In this document: piece after piece, positions 7,957-18,116 of the stretch
How the letters are laid out: each line of letters begins with the position of its first letter
How positions within the stretch are numbered: position 1 is the first letter of the stretch
Translations under genes and position numbers: made by a program
The notes under the pieces: model-generated
The model's input: the letters and a program-made list of their open reading frames with translations, nothing else
Databases searched by the model: none
What the model was told of the DNA's origin: nothing
NCBI RefSeq assembly: GCF_016900875.1
Contig: NZ_JAFEUM010000007.1
Location: 124,001-188,000 of the forward strand
Reading direction: 5' to 3'
DNA length: 64,000 nt
Source: Vibrio ulleungensis
GTDB taxonomy: Bacteria > Pseudomonadota > Gammaproteobacteria > Enterobacterales > Vibrionaceae

Positions 7957-9186
7957 ATGAGCAAAGTTTCACTGCCCAAAGAAAAGATTAAAATACTGCT
8001 TTTAGAAGGTGTTCACCCTTCATCTGTAGAAGTACTAGAGGCCGCAGGTTATTCAAACATTGAATACCATAAAGGCTCACTTGCTGAGGAAGAACTGCTA
8101 GAAGCAGTAAAAGACGTTCATTTTATTGGTATTCGCTCGCGCACTAACCTCACCGAAGAAGTGTTTGCAGCAGCCAATAAACTGGTTGCTGTTGGGTGTT
8201 TTTGTATTGGAACCAACCAGGTAAACCTAGCCTCAGCAGCTAAACGCGGTATTCCAGTCTTTAACGCACCTTTCTCTAACACTCGTAGTGTTGCTGAGTT
8301 GGTATTGGGTCAAACGCTGCTGCTATTGCGCGGCGTCCCAGAAAAAAATGCCCTTGCACATCGCGGAGTGTGGAAGAAAAGCGCAGATCACTCTTACGAA
8401 GCGCGTGGTAAGCGTCTTGGTATTATTGGTTATGGACACATTGGTACCCAGCTGAGTATTTTAGCTGAGAACCTAGGTATGCGTGTCTACTTCTATGACA
8501 TCGAAAATAAACTTACCCTTGGTAACGCCACTCAAGTTGCCACTATGGCCGAGCTACTTAACAAGTGTGACGTTATCTCATTGCACGTTCCTGAGACCAA
8601 AGAAACTAAGGACATGATGGGCGCCGAGCAGTTTGCTCTAATGAAGCCTGGTGCAATCTTTATCAATGCGGCTCGTGGCACCGTTGTCGATATTCCTGCA
8701 CTATGTGATGCACTGCAAAGTGGACATATTGCTGGTGCTGCTGTTGACGTGTTCCCTGTTGAGCCTGCGACCAACTCAGACCCATTTGAATCTCCGTTGA
8801 TGCAATACGACAATGTGATCTTAACTCCTCACGTTGGCGGTTCGACTCAAGAAGCTCAAGAAAATATTGGCGTTGAAGTTGCGGGTAAGCTAGCAAAATA
8901 CTCAGACAATGGTTCTACACTATCGAGTGTGAACTTCCCAGAAGTATCACTCCCTCAGCATAGCGATTGTTCGCGTCTATTGCACATTCACGAGAACCGT
9001 CCTGGTATCCTTACGCAAATTAACACCATCTTTGCAACCGAAGGTATTAACATCGCGGGTCAGCATCTGCAAACAAGCAGTGACATTGGTTATGTAGTGA
9101 TTGATGTCGAGACTTCGCGTTCTGAAGAAGCGTTGGCGAAACTTAAGCAAATTGAAGGAACAATTCGAGCTCGAATTCTTCACTAA
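7957..9186 (+). CDS. serA: D-3-phosphoglycerate dehydrogenase
   Basis: The 409-residue enzyme catalyses the first committed step of serine synthesis. An N-terminal catalytic half is followed by a Rossmann domain with GIIGYGHIGTQ, an NAARGTVVD block and PHVGGST. A C-terminal ACT domain (HENRPGILTQINTIF, about residue 346 on) should give serine feedback inhibition. Length matches the enteric enzyme. It stands alone after rpiA with its own terminator, and the 225-bp upstream gap is AT-rich. Confidence 0.96.
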   Translation: MSKVSLPKEKIKILLLEGVHPSSVEVLEAAGYSNIEYHKGSLAEEELLEAVKDVHFIGIRSRTNLTEEVFAAANKLVAVGCFCIGTNQVNLASAAKRGIPVFNAPFSNTRSVAELVLGQTLLLLRGVPEKNALAHRGVWKKSADHSYEARGKRLGIIGYGHIGTQLSILAENLGMRVYFYDIENKLTLGNATQVATMAELLNKCDVISLHVPETKETKDMMGAEQFALMKPGAIFINAARGTVVDIPALCDALQSGHIAGAAVDVFPVEPATNSDPFESPLMQYDNVILTPHVGGSTQEAQENIGVEVAGKLAKYSDNGSTLSSVNFPEVSLPQHSDCSRLLHIHENRPGILTQINTIFATEGINIAGQHLQTSSDIGYVVIDVETSRSEEALAKLKQIEGTIRARILH

Positions 9187-9216
9187 TTCTGCTGTTCGAT
9201 CCGACACTAATTGTAC

Positions 9217-9248
9217 AAAAGCCACTTCTATCAGAAGTGGCTTTTTTT
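9217..9248 (+). terminator. serA terminator
   Basis: AAAGCCACTTC/GAAGTGGCTTT stem with a TATCA loop and seven T residues. Confidence 0.9.
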
Positions 9249-9265
9249 GTAGCGATTTAATGACA

Positions 9266-9952
9266 TTAGTTCAGCTGATAGATTACCTGTACATCGTCAC
9301 TAATGCTTATTGTGGCATCGGTATAATCTTTGGTGTTGCGTGCTGAATCGAGAGCGACATGCTCGCTAACACTGGCTCTAATTGGGCCTCGGTGCTGGTA
9401 ATTGACCTGCCAGACATCCCCAAGTTCACGCTCAAAGCCTGCAGCAAGTGACGCGGCCTTTTGATTGGCATCTCTAATGGCCGCCATTCGAGCAAGCTCT
9501 CGGTAACTCTGCTCTTCAGACACCATTAGTTTCACATAATCAATACTGTTGATCCCCTCCCCTAACGCATCGCTTAGTAAGGCATCCAGTTTACTCAAGT
9601 CTTTGACCGTAACTTTTACTGTGCGAGTTGCGCGATAACCAATGGTTTCGGTTTTGCCGCTTTCAGTTCGATGATACTCAGGACGTAAACTGATATTGGC
9701 GCTATCGATGTGATCCGACGATATGCCTTGGTTTACAATGCGCTGAGTAAAATCAGCCACAACCTTATCCACCACCTGTTTCGCCTTCTGCGCATCCACA
9801 TTGCTTTCGACTACCTTTACCGAAATCTCTGCGTGATCGGGTTTGGCATTCACTTCACCATAACCTGTGACAACGACGTGTGGAAAATCAACATCTGCTG
9901 CCAAAGCACTTCCCGCCCATAGCGCCGCAATAACCCACCAAACTTTCAACAT
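9266..9952 (-). CDS. SIMPL domain periplasmic protein, YggE-like
   Basis: The 228-residue protein carries an 18-residue signal peptide (cleavage after GSALA) followed by a SIMPL/DUF541 domain with VVTGYGEVNAKPD and later GYRATRTVKVTVKD. E. coli YggE of this family lowers oxidative damage by an unknown mechanism. The ATG at 9952 is preceded by AAGGA and starts a proper signal peptide; the upstream in-frame ATG at 9976 has no ribosome site. It is convergent with serA. Enteric yggE lies in the same neighbourhood. Confidence 0.85.
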   Translation of the reverse strand: MLKVWWVIAALWAGSALAADVDFPHVVVTGYGEVNAKPDHAEISVKVVESNVDAQKAKQVVDKVVADFTQRIVNQGISSDHIDSANISLRPEYHRTESGKTETIGYRATRTVKVTVKDLSKLDALLSDALGEGINSIDYVKLMVSEEQSYRELARMAAIRDANQKAASLAAGFERELGDVWQVNYQHRGPIRASVSEHVALDSARNTKDYTDATISISDDVQVIYQLN

Positions 9953-10082
9953 ACTGATTCCTTTATTTAGATTCACGCTGTATCGCCTTTATCAACGAGC
10001 GCTTAATTAGCAAAGCTTACTACTATATTGACCACTCAAACTCCGATTAGTGCCGAAGCCATTCTAATTATGCCCAAAAAGC

Positions 10083-10108
10083 AAAAACGCACCTATTGAG
10101 GTGCGTTT
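10083..10108 (-). terminator. mscS terminator
   Basis: AAACGCACCT/AGGTGCGTTT with an ATTG loop. On the minus strand it is followed by a T run, just after the mscS stop. Confidence 0.8.
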
Positions 10109-10135
10109 CATATTTCTTAAGCAATCTATTGAAAA

Positions 10136-11020
10136 TTACTCTGGCTTGTTCAAGTGAACATCCATTTGCGGGAATGGAATTTCAATTCCTTCGCCGTCTA
10201 AACCTTCTTTAATTGCCTGCAAGGTATCAAAGTAAACATTCCAGTAATCCTCGGTGCGAACCCAAGGGCGTACCACGAAGTTAACCGACGAATCAGCAAG
10301 CGCCACAACACCAATTTGGATTCCAGGCTCTTTAAGAATACGCTCGTCCGCCTCAAGAATTTTGTGGATCACTTCTTTGGTCTTTTTAAGATCGGCCGAG
10401 TATGAAACACCGATGACGTGATCGATCCGTCGAGTATCATGTCGAGAGTAGTTAGTAATTGCTCCGCCAATGACTGCCGCATTAGGTACAACAACCATCT
10501 TGTTATCAGGCGACTTAAGTACTGTTTGGAAGATTTGAATCGCTTCTACTGAACCAGCAACACCACCGACTTCGACGTAATCACCAGACTTAAACGGTCT
10601 AAAGCCAACAATTAATACACCCGCAGCAAAGTTAGACAATGAACCTTGCAGAGCAAGACCAACCGCTAAACCTGCAGCACCAATTACAGCAACCACTGAC
10701 GCGGTTTGCACTCCGATGCGACCAAGCGCTGCGATGAGGAAAATAACAAACAGTAGGTAACGAACCATCGCTGATAAAAATTCAACAACGGCTGGATCCA
10801 GTTTACGTTTAGTCAGTAGCTTACCAATGCTACGGCCTACGCCTTTAGCAACAAGATTACCAATGAGAAGAATAAGAATGGCGGTAATGATGTTGACGCC
10901 ATAGCCAATCAATAAATCAGAGTTATCAGTTACCCAGGTAGTGGCATCGGCGACAGTATCGACAACATCCATTGGGGTAACCGGCTCTACGGGTTCTGGT
11001 ACAACGGTTTCTTCAGACAT
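10136..11020 (-). CDS. mscS: small-conductance mechanosensitive channel MscS
   Basis: The 294-residue inner-membrane protein has three N-terminal membrane helices. The pore helix TM3 shows the Gly/Ala-rich pattern GAAGLAVGLALQGSLSNFAAG, followed by a beta domain (FKSGDYVEVGGVAGSVEAI) and the C-terminal vestibule. It releases solutes during hypo-osmotic shock. An extra acidic N-terminal tail (about 30 residues) precedes TM1. It is monocistronic, upstream of fbaA as in E. coli. Confidence 0.93.
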   Translation of the reverse strand: MSEETVVPEPVEPVTPMDVVDTVADATTWVTDNSDLLIGYGVNIITAILILLIGNLVAKGVGRSIGKLLTKRKLDPAVVEFLSAMVRYLLFVIFLIAALGRIGVQTASVVAVIGAAGLAVGLALQGSLSNFAAGVLIVGFRPFKSGDYVEVGGVAGSVEAIQIFQTVLKSPDNKMVVVPNAAVIGGAITNYSRHDTRRIDHVIGVSYSADLKKTKEVIHKILEADERILKEPGIQIGVVALADSSVNFVVRPWVRTEDYWNVYFDTLQAIKEGLDGEGIEIPFPQMDVHLNKPE

Positions 11021-11175
11021 GATTCTTCCCTAAACAATATTTGGTATAAACGTTTTACATGGCCTGCTAGACAGTTAATGACAAATACAAAAGATGTGAA
11101 CTCAACAGACCAGTAGCTATAACTACAGCGCAAACAACTATATACAAATTGAAAACAAAGCGTAAGCGTACAAAT

Positions 11176-11205
11176 AAAAAAAAACCTGCCAATTGGCAGG
11201 TTTTT
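11176..11205 (-). terminator. fbaA terminator
   Basis: A palindromic AAACCTGCCAA/TTGGCAGGTTT stem, flanked on the downstream (minus-strand) side by a long T run. Confidence 0.85.
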
Positions 11206-11224
11206 CATAAATTAGACTTTCGTA

Positions 11225-12301
11225 TTAAAGAACGTCTACAGCGTTTAGGTCAGCAAATGCTTTCTCTAGACGAGCAACCATTGACGCTTGACCAGCACGT
11301 AGCCATACGCGTGGATCGTAGTATTTCTTGTTTGGTGCAGCGTCGCCAGTTGGGTTACCGATTTGGCCTTGTAGGAAATCGAAGTTCTCAGCAGAGTACT
11401 TACGGATACCGTCCCAAGTTGCCCACTGTGTATCAGTATCGATGTTCATTTTGATAACACCGTAGCCGATAGACTCTTGGATTTCTTCTTCAGAAGAACC
11501 CGAACCACCGTGGAATACGAAGTTTAGAGCGTTAGGTGCAATACCGAACTTCTCTGCACAGTATGCTTGAGAGTCGCGTAGGATAGTTGGAGTAAGAACA
11601 ACGTTACCCGCTTGGTAAACACCGTGTACGTTGCCGAAAGAAGCAGCGATTGTGAAACGTGGGCTAACAGCCATTAGTTTCTCGTAAGCGTATGCTACGT
11701 CTTCAGGAGAAGTGTAAAGCTCAGATGCGTCCATATCAGAGTTATCTACGCCGTCTTCTTCACCACCAGTACAACCAAGTTCGATTTCGATGGTCATGTT
11801 CATTTTAGCCATGCGCTCTAGGTACTTAGCACAAGTTTCGATGTTCTCTTCTAGAGACTCTTCAGAAAGGTCTAGCATGTGAGAAGAGAATAGAGGCTTA
11901 CCAGTTTGAGCGAAGAACTCTTCACCCGCGTCTAGTAGTCCATCGATCCAAGGAAGAAGTTTCTTAGCTGCGTGGTCAGTGTGTAGGATTACTGGAACAC
12001 CGTAAGCTTCAGCTACAGCGTGAACGTACTTAGCACCCGCTACAGCACCAAGGATTTGTGCACCTTGACCTTCTAGTTTAACGCCTTTACCTGCAAAGAA
12101 CGCTGCGCCGCCGTTAGAGAACTGAACAACAACTGGAGATTTAACTTTAGCTGCTGCTTCAAGTACTGCGTTTACAGAGTCAGTACCTACAACGTTTACT
12201 GCTGGAAGTGCGAACTTGTTCTCTTTTGCTACTTCAAATACTTTCTGTACGTCGTCACCAGAGATTACACCTGGTTTTACGAAATCAAAGATCTTAGACA
12301 T
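11225..12301 (-). CDS. fbaA: class II fructose-1,6-bisphosphate aldolase
   Basis: The 358-residue zinc aldolase of glycolysis and gluconeogenesis shows HTDHAAK with zinc ligands, ELGCTGGEEDG, FGNVHGVY and FHGGSGS. The ATG at 12301 (MSKIFDFVKPG) has AGGA at proper spacing; the frame opening at 12310 is rejected. It lies 149 bp downstream of pgk, but pgk has its own terminator, so fbaA probably also has its own promoter. Confidence 0.96.
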   Translation of the reverse strand: MSKIFDFVKPGVISGDDVQKVFEVAKENKFALPAVNVVGTDSVNAVLEAAAKVKSPVVVQFSNGGAAFFAGKGVKLEGQGAQILGAVAGAKYVHAVAEAYGVPVILHTDHAAKKLLPWIDGLLDAGEEFFAQTGKPLFSSHMLDLSEESLEENIETCAKYLERMAKMNMTIEIELGCTGGEEDGVDNSDMDASELYTSPEDVAYAYEKLMAVSPRFTIAASFGNVHGVYQAGNVVLTPTILRDSQAYCAEKFGIAPNALNFVFHGGSGSSEEEIQESIGYGVIKMNIDTDTQWATWDGIRKYSAENFDFLQGQIGNPTGDAAPNKKYYDPRVWLRAGQASMVARLEKAFADLNAVDVL

Positions 12302-12416
12302 GGAAGTCATCCTATTTCTGTCGTTAATTTAAAATAAAGCGGCTTGCTTAAAAGTTGCGCAAAGTCTAGCACAGGATAATCCCGAACTCACTATTACGCG
12401 GCAAACCTAAAATAAC

Positions 12417-12446
12417 AAAAGGGCGAGAATTCCTTCTCGCCCTTAA
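12417..12446 (-). terminator. pgk terminator
   Basis: AAGGGCGAGAA/TTCTCGCCCTT with a TTCC loop, directly after the pgk stop, then a short T run on the minus strand. Confidence 0.85.
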
Positions 12447-12450
12447 AAAG

Positions 12451-13614
12451 TTAAGCTTTTGCGCGCTCTTCAAGCATCGCTACTGCAGGAAGTACCTTAC
12501 CTTCAACAAACTCAAGGAAAGCTCCACCACCGGTAGAGATGTAAGAAACGTCAGCTTTGATACCGAACTTGTCGATAGCAGCTAGTGTGTCACCGCCACC
12601 TGCAACAGAGAAACCTGCAGAGTCAGCGATTGCTTTAGAAATACCTGCAGTACCCGCTTCGAAGTTTTTGAATTCGAATACACCAACTGGGCCATTCCAA
12701 AGGATAGTTTTTGCGTTAGCAATGATGTCCGCTAGTACCGCTGTTGAATCAGGGCCTAGGTCGAAAATCATGTCATCGTCTTGTACGTCAGCAACGTTTT
12801 TGATTTCTGCTTCTGCATTTTCATCAAACGCTTTTGCACAAGCTACGTCAGTGGCTACTGGGATAGAACACTCTTTCATTAGCTTCTGAGCAGTTTCAAC
12901 AAGGTCAGCTTCGTAAAGAGACTTACCTACGTTGTGACCTTCAGCTGCAATAAAGGTGTTTGCGATACCGCCACCCACAACCAATTGGTCAGCAACTTTA
13001 GAAAGCGACTCAAGCACAGTAAGTTTAGTTGATACTTTTGAACCACCAACGATAGCAACAAGTGGGCGCTCTGGGTTATCCATTGCTTTGCCTAGAGCTT
13101 CAAGCTCGGCGGCAAGTAGAGGACCTGCACAAGCAACTGGAGAGTAAGTACCTACACCGTGTGTAGATGCTTGAGCACGGTGAGCCGTACCAAATGCGTC
13201 CATTACGAAGATGTCACATAGTGCTGCGTACTTCTTAGAAAGCTCTTCTTCGTTCTTCTTCTCGCCTTTGTTAAAGCGAACGTTTTCAAGAACGACCAAT
13301 TCACCAGTGTTTAGCTCAAGACCGTCTAGGTAATCTTTAGCAAGTTTAACGTCGCAGTCTAGTGCATCGTTAAGGTAGTTAACTACAGGCTGTAGAGAGA
13401 ACTCTTCTGCGTATTCACCTTCAGTTGGACGACCTAGGTGAGAAGTAACCATTACTTTTGCGCCAGCTTCTAGGCACGTTTTGATGGTTGGCAGAGACGC
13501 AAGGATACGTGCGTCAGAGGTCACTTTACCGTCTTTTACTGGTACGTTTAGGTCAGCGCGAATGAAAACGCGTTTGCCAGCCAGATCAAGGTCGGTCATT
13601 TTAATTACAGACAT
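12451..13614 (-). CDS. pgk: phosphoglycerate kinase
   Basis: The 387-residue glycolytic kinase contains [44 protein letters not shown], the hinge and [18 protein letters not shown] and the nucleotide loop GGGDTLAA. Length is that of the bacterial monofunctional enzyme. It lies 145 bp downstream of epd on the same strand, the gene order epd-pgk-fbaA of E. coli. Confidence 0.97.
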   Translation of the reverse strand: MSVIKMTDLDLAGKRVFIRADLNVPVKDGKVTSDARILASLPTIKTCLEAGAKVMVTSHLGRPTEGEYAEEFSLQPVVNYLNDALDCDVKLAKDYLDGLELNTGELVVLENVRFNKGEKKNEEELSKKYAALCDIFVMDAFGTAHRAQASTHGVGTYSPVACAGPLLAAELEALGKAMDNPERPLVAIVGGSKVSTKLTVLESLSKVADQLVVGGGIANTFIAAEGHNVGKSLYEADLVETAQKLMKECSIPVATDVACAKAFDENAEAEIKNVADVQDDDMIFDLGPDSTAVLADIIANAKTILWNGPVGVFEFKNFEAGTAGISKAIADSAGFSVAGGGDTLAAIDKFGIKADVSYISTGGGAFLEFVEGKVLPAVAMLEERAKA

Positions 13615-13759
13615 GTTTCTTCCTCTACATTAAAGTTTTTTAAAGCTGTAGCCCAGCAGTGTGCTGAGTCATTGAAACTGATTCTATATGCTTTGTATGG
13701 GGACGACTTATATTTATTTCAACCTGTGAAATATAACCCAAAAGCAAAAAGTTTTCCTG

Positions 13760-14788
13760 CTACTTTTCTGCATTGTCCATCGCAATTGCAGTGTCCAACA
13801 TTCGGTTGGCAAAGCCCCACTCGTTGTCACACCAAACCAACATCTTTACCAGTGTTTCGTTACTGACTCGGGTTTGGGAACCGTCCACAATCGCGCTGTG
13901 CGGATCGTGATTAAAATCGATGGAGACGAGCGGCTTTTCAGTATAGTCAACAATAGACTGTAATGTAACCTGAGACGCCTCTAAAATGGTTTGATTTATG
14001 TCATTAACTTTCACTTTTGTAGCTAAGGTAACGCTTAAATCCATCGCAGTGACGTTAACAGTGGGTACACGAACCGAAATGGCCTCAAATTTGTTGGAAA
14101 ATTTCGGAAATATTCTTTCGATGCCTTTGTGTAATTTTGTATCCACGGGAATGATCGATTGACTCGCACTGCGAGTTCTTCGAAGGTCAGGGTGGTAGGC
14201 ATCGATCACTTGCTGATCATTCATTGATGCGTGGATCGTAGTGATCGTACCCGACTCAATACCAAAGGCATCATCAAGCAATTTTATCACTGGCACTATA
14301 CAGTTAGTGGTGCATGATCCATTAGAGACCACGTTGTGATCCGCTCTCAATGTCGTATGGTTTACACCATAAATAATGGTGTTATCCAGATCGTTTGCGC
14401 CCGGGTGTGAAAAAAGTACTTTCTTCGCACCAGCCTGAATGTGCTTTTGCCCGTCTGCTTGCGAGCCAAACACACCAGTACAGTCTAAAACGATATCGAC
14501 GTTTAGGTCGCGCCAGGGCAAAAGGTCGATATCAGCCAGGTGTAAAATGCGAATTTCATCTTGGCTGCCATCATGTGCCTTTATGTAAAGATGCTCTTGG
14601 GTGTTATCCACTTTATGGGAAAATCGACCGTGGCTTGAGTCATATTGAAGTAAATGAGCCATCGCATCGGGTTGCGCCAATTCGTTTACTGCCACCACTT
14701 GTATTTGGTGGTTTTTCCCACTTTCGTAAAGCGCTCTTAGTACGTTTCGACCAATGCGACCAAATCCATTTATGGCAACTCTTAACAT
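13760..14788 (-). CDS. epd: D-erythrose-4-phosphate dehydrogenase
   Basis: The 342-residue GapA-like enzyme oxidises erythrose-4-phosphate to erythronate-4-phosphate for pyridoxal phosphate synthesis. It shows [19 protein letters not shown], the [20 protein letters not shown] block that sets Epd apart from GapA, the catalytic SCTTNC, and [14 protein letters not shown]. The ATG at 14788 fits the family start; the upstream extension to 14848 does not. It heads the epd-pgk-fbaA block. Confidence 0.94.
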   Translation of the reverse strand: MLRVAINGFGRIGRNVLRALYESGKNHQIQVVAVNELAQPDAMAHLLQYDSSHGRFSHKVDNTQEHLYIKAHDGSQDEIRILHLADIDLLPWRDLNVDIVLDCTGVFGSQADGQKHIQAGAKKVLFSHPGANDLDNTIIYGVNHTTLRADHNVVSNGSCTTNCIVPVIKLLDDAFGIESGTITTIHASMNDQQVIDAYHPDLRRTRSASQSIIPVDTKLHKGIERIFPKFSNKFEAISVRVPTVNVTAMDLSVTLATKVKVNDINQTILEASQVTLQSIVDYTEKPLVSIDFNHDPHSAIVDGSQTRVSNETLVKMLVWCDNEWGFANRMLDTAIAMDNAEK

Positions 14789-14879
14789 CTTTCTACTCAA
14801 TGACTCAAATTTTAGTGTGTACCTTAAACCAACCGCAGGGTGATGCAAAATAAAATAGCCATTTGCGGTAGTTTAGGCG

Positions 14880-15758
14880 TTAACTGCTCTCGAGTAAAAA
14901 CTGCTCGAACTGCTCAACGGCAGAGCGACTGTGCTGAGTAAGAGAAGAAATGTAGTAGCTTTTTCCAGAACTGACCGTCGCCTCAAAAGGTTGTATTAAT
15001 CGACCCAGCTCAATATCTCTACGAGCGAGCTCAACATCTCCCATTGCAACCCCGAAGCCGCCAATCGCAGCGTTCACCGCTTGGTCTAAAGTAGCAAAAT
15101 GTTGATTGGCTTGACTGAGCACGCTGTTTCCAAGGGTTTTCGCCAACCACAACTTCCAGTCCTTATGCTCAGCGCTTGGGTGCAACCAAGTTAATCCAGT
15201 AAGTTGCTCAACGTCCGGCTGACCACCTTGCCACATTGCAGGAGATACCACGGGTGACAGCTTTTCTGCAAACAGCAATCGGGAGTAGTATGGCGGCAAT
15301 TGTTCATGTTCACTGTAACGAACCCACAAATCAAAGTGATTAAGATCAGCCACACTGGTGTGTTTAGTAGTAGCGGTTAACTCCACTTCGTGATCAGGAA
15401 AACGCTGTTGAAAGCCGGCTATTTTCTGTAAAAGCCAGCTACTGATGCAGCTTGGCGCACAAATTCGCACCGTATTTTGAGTGTTTGATAATGCACTTTT
15501 GGCTAATTGTAGTTCGATGATCGCTCTTTGTGCGTACTGTAAAAACACGTAACCCGATGGTGTCAATTTAAGCCTGCGGGTAAGCCGCTCAAATAAGCTC
15601 ACTCCCATCTGCTCTTCTAAAGATAATATCTGCCGACTAATAGCGCCTTGCGTCATATTAAGTTGCTCTGCCGCATGAGTGAAGTTAAGCAGCTCTGCTA
15701 CGACGACAAACACCTGTAAGCTTTTTGTTGAGGGGAGACGTTCCAAATCATTATCCAT
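14880..15758 (-). CDS. LysR-type transcriptional regulator
   Basis: The 292-residue protein has a LysR winged helix (residues about 8-67, FVVVAELLNFTHAAEQLNMTQ... with FERLTRRLKLTPSG) and a periplasmic-binding-like effector domain resembling the GcvA/AmpR branch. It is divergent from the aminotransferase/binding-protein pair at 15875-17751, with 116 bp between, so it most likely regulates that pair. The effector is unknown. The intergenic region holds ATGCAT and AT-rich symmetric sequence, but I could not define a clear T-N11-A box. Confidence 0.85.
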   Translation of the reverse strand: MDNDLERLPSTKSLQVFVVVAELLNFTHAAEQLNMTQGAISRQILSLEEQMGVSLFERLTRRLKLTPSGYVFLQYAQRAIIELQLAKSALSNTQNTVRICAPSCISSWLLQKIAGFQQRFPDHEVELTATTKHTSVADLNHFDLWVRYSEHEQLPPYYSRLLFAEKLSPVVSPAMWQGGQPDVEQLTGLTWLHPSAEHKDWKLWLAKTLGNSVLSQANQHFATLDQAVNAAIGGFGVAMGDVELARRDIELGRLIQPFEATVSSGKSYYISSLTQHSRSAVEQFEQFLLESS

Positions 15759-15874
15759 TAAAAAAAGTCATGGATAGAATGCCATTTTTTCTATGGTCAC
15801 AAAAGCAACATCACCATAAATTATGCATCAGATAACAAATTAATCTCATCTTAACGTACTATTTGTGAGTAATA

Positions 15875-16987
15875 ATGCACAGCGACTCTAGCCAAACTCC
15901 AAGAAACCCGGCTTCACTAGCGCCTAAGGCAATACAAAAGTTAATACCATACCAATCTGCAAGGCGAATTGGTGGAGAAGGTAATGTATGGCTAAATGCC
16001 AATGAACTAGAACACGCCATCGATTTTGGTCAACAGAGCGAAGAAAACCGCTACCCCGACTTTTTGCCACAGACATTGGCCAGTGCCTATCAGCAGTACG
16101 CTCAAACCACACACCCCGTTGTTGCAGTAAGGGGCGCTGATGAGGCGATCGATCTGATCATTCGTAGCTTTTGTCAGCCGCAAAAAGACAGCATTGTCAT
16201 TAGCTCGCCTACTTATGCGATGTATCAGTTTTGTGCCGATGCCTTTTATATTGACTGTATTGACGTTCCATTAACTGAGCAATTCTCCCTCAATACTGAA
16301 GCCTTGGCGCAACAGGCAGCAACAAGCAAAGTCATTTTTGTCTGCAACCCCAACAACCCAACGGGCAATGCACATTCCATAGAGTCCATTGAACAGTTAC
16401 TCAAACAAGTCGATGGCCAAGCGTTAGTCGTCGTCGATGAAGCTTACATAGAGTTTAGTGAAAGCTCTTCCGCTGTTGGATTAATAGCTGACTACCCGAA
16501 TTTAGTGGTAATACGCACACTGTCAAAAGCATTTTCTCTAGCGGCAACCCGCCTTGGGTTTATCATCGCATCACCTCAAGTCATGAGCATAATCGAGCGC
16601 CTTATTGCCCCGTACCCAATTCCAGACTGCGCAGCAACTATCGGCTTAGCTGCACTTTCGGATGCGGGCATTCAAAAAATGCTCGACGCGACAAAGGCGC
16701 TACTCGTTACCAAGCAACGCTTTATCGAATCCATTAAGCAGTTGGAGGTTATCGACAAGATTGTCGATTCGCACACCAACTTCGTTTTACTTCACTCCCG
16801 CTCGCCCCTTTCGCTGTTTGAGTTTCTAAAACAGCACGGCGTTGTGACCCGTAATCAAGATCACGAGCCCGCTTTACGCGATCATGTCAGGATCACCATA
16901 GGTAGTGACACCTCAATGCAATTGGTTGAAACACTGATTGCTCAATATAATCAACACTACTTACAACAAGGACGAGTTGAACAATGA
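15875..16987 (+). CDS. HisC-like class I/II aminotransferase (PLP)
   Basis: The 370-residue enzyme resembles histidinol-phosphate aminotransferase: LIPYQSARRIGGEG near the N-terminus, NENRYPDF-like segment, CNPNNPTGNAHS, DEAYIEFS and the PLP-lysine motif SKAFSLAATRLG. It is not in a his operon. It overlaps by 4 bp a basic amino-acid binding protein and faces a LysR regulator, which suggests catabolism or conversion of an imported amino acid rather than histidine synthesis. Substrate unknown. Confidence 0.8.
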   Translation: MHSDSSQTPRNPASLAPKAIQKLIPYQSARRIGGEGNVWLNANELEHAIDFGQQSEENRYPDFLPQTLASAYQQYAQTTHPVVAVRGADEAIDLIIRSFCQPQKDSIVISSPTYAMYQFCADAFYIDCIDVPLTEQFSLNTEALAQQAATSKVIFVCNPNNPTGNAHSIESIEQLLKQVDGQALVVVDEAYIEFSESSSAVGLIADYPNLVVIRTLSKAFSLAATRLGFIIASPQVMSIIERLIAPYPIPDCAATIGLAALSDAGIQKMLDATKALLVTKQRFIESIKQLEVIDKIVDSHTNFVLLHSRSPLSLFEFLKQHGVVTRNQDHEPALRDHVRITIGSDTSMQLVETLIAQYNQHYLQQGRVEQ

Positions 16988-17751
16988 ATAAGTATCTCTC
17001 AGTCATAATTGCAGCCGCAACCCTACTCTCTACCTCTGTAATAGCGAAAGAAGTAAGGCTGGCGTCAGACTTTACTTACCCACCATTTAACTACAAAGAT
17101 AGCAGTGGCAAACCTGTAGGGTTTGACATTGAAATCGCAGATGCATTGTGCGAAGAAGCTCAACTTGAGTGTGTATGGGTATCACAAGGTTGGGATGCGC
17201 TGATTCCAAGCTTACTGTCTCGCAAATCTGATGTGATCATGGCATCGATGCGCATAACAGAAGATCGTAAGAAAAAGGTACTGTTTACCAACAAATACTA
17301 TCAAACACCTGCACGTTTTGTTGCCGCTAATGACGTCTCAGATGGCATTTCCATCGATGCTCTAAAAGACAAAGTCATTGGTGTTCAAGGTGGAACAATT
17401 CACGACCGTTACGTGACCGATAAGTTTGGTGACGTCGCCGAAATTAAACGATACAGCGGACAAGACGAAGTATACATCGACATGCAAAATGGCCGTTTAG
17501 ACTACACCTTTGGTAACGCCGACCAGCTTCTATTAGCGTTCTTGGAGAAAGACCAAGGCAAAGGGTTTGAGTTTAAAGGCGAAGCCGTTACCGACAAAGA
17601 ATACATTGGTGAAGGAACGGCACTGGCGCTACGTCAGCAAGATAAGCAACTGGCAGAGAAGTTTAATCAGGCGATAATTGCCATTCGTGCCAATGGTACT
17701 TACGACAAGATTGCCAGTAAATACTTCACCTTCGACATATACGGTGACTAG
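16984..17751 (+). CDS. periplasmic amino-acid binding protein (lysine/arginine/ornithine type)
   Basis: The 255-residue solute-binding protein of the ArgT/HisJ/ArtJ family has a signal peptide (cleavage near VIAKE), then FTYPPFNYKDSSGKPVGFDIEIADALCEE, WDALIPSLLSRKSDVIMASM and IGVQGGTIHD. No permease or ATPase gene adjoins it, so it either feeds a transporter encoded elsewhere or serves as a sensor. It is translationally coupled (ATGA overlap) to the HisC-like gene. A good terminator follows. Confidence 0.85.
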   Translation: MNKYLSVIIAAATLLSTSVIAKEVRLASDFTYPPFNYKDSSGKPVGFDIEIADALCEEAQLECVWVSQGWDALIPSLLSRKSDVIMASMRITEDRKKKVLFTNKYYQTPARFVAANDVSDGISIDALKDKVIGVQGGTIHDRYVTDKFGDVAEIKRYSGQDEVYIDMQNGRLDYTFGNADQLLLAFLEKDQGKGFEFKGEAVTDKEYIGEGTALALRQQDKQLAEKFNQAIIAIRANGTYDKIASKYFTFDIYGD

Positions 17752-17783
17752 AACAAGATAAAATAACAACGTCATGAAGCTAC

Positions 17784-17812
17784 AAAGCGGGCAGAATTTG
17801 CTCGCTTTTTTT
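17784..17812 (+). terminator. terminator of the aminotransferase/binding-protein operon
   Basis: AAAGCGGGCA/TGCTCGCTTT stem (one G-T pair), then seven T residues. Confidence 0.85.
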
Positions 17813-18116
17813 GTGTTTAAGACATTCACAACAGATAGCTAAACTCTTAACTTTCCTCAATGCCTCATAGTTGCACAAGCCTTCACTATACTCACTTCAC
17901 ATTTTTGAACATCTCTCCCACTTATAACCTTACATAAATCATTGACATAGATTGGATTTCTAATAGCCACTCATTTTGTGTGAACTTACCGTCTAGTAAA
18001 TAAGTATGTAACGCACCTATAATGAACTAGATACAATTGATTACATATTGACACAATTATTTACAGGGTTGTGTTGAGCTAACAATTGTACTTTTCATTT
18101 AACACGGAACGCTGAT
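17813..18116. other. AT-rich intergenic region upstream of the calcium-repeat lipoprotein
   Basis: No open reading frame or RNA gene was recognised. The region has TTGACA-like hexamers (for example near 17942 and 18048) but no convincing partner -10 element, so the promoter of the lipoprotein could not be fixed. Confidence 0.5.

Noticed and set aside
15875..16987. hisC, histidine biosynthesis
   Set aside because: No other his genes are present, and the operon partner is an amino-acid binding protein with a LysR regulator, so a biosynthetic assignment is not supported.
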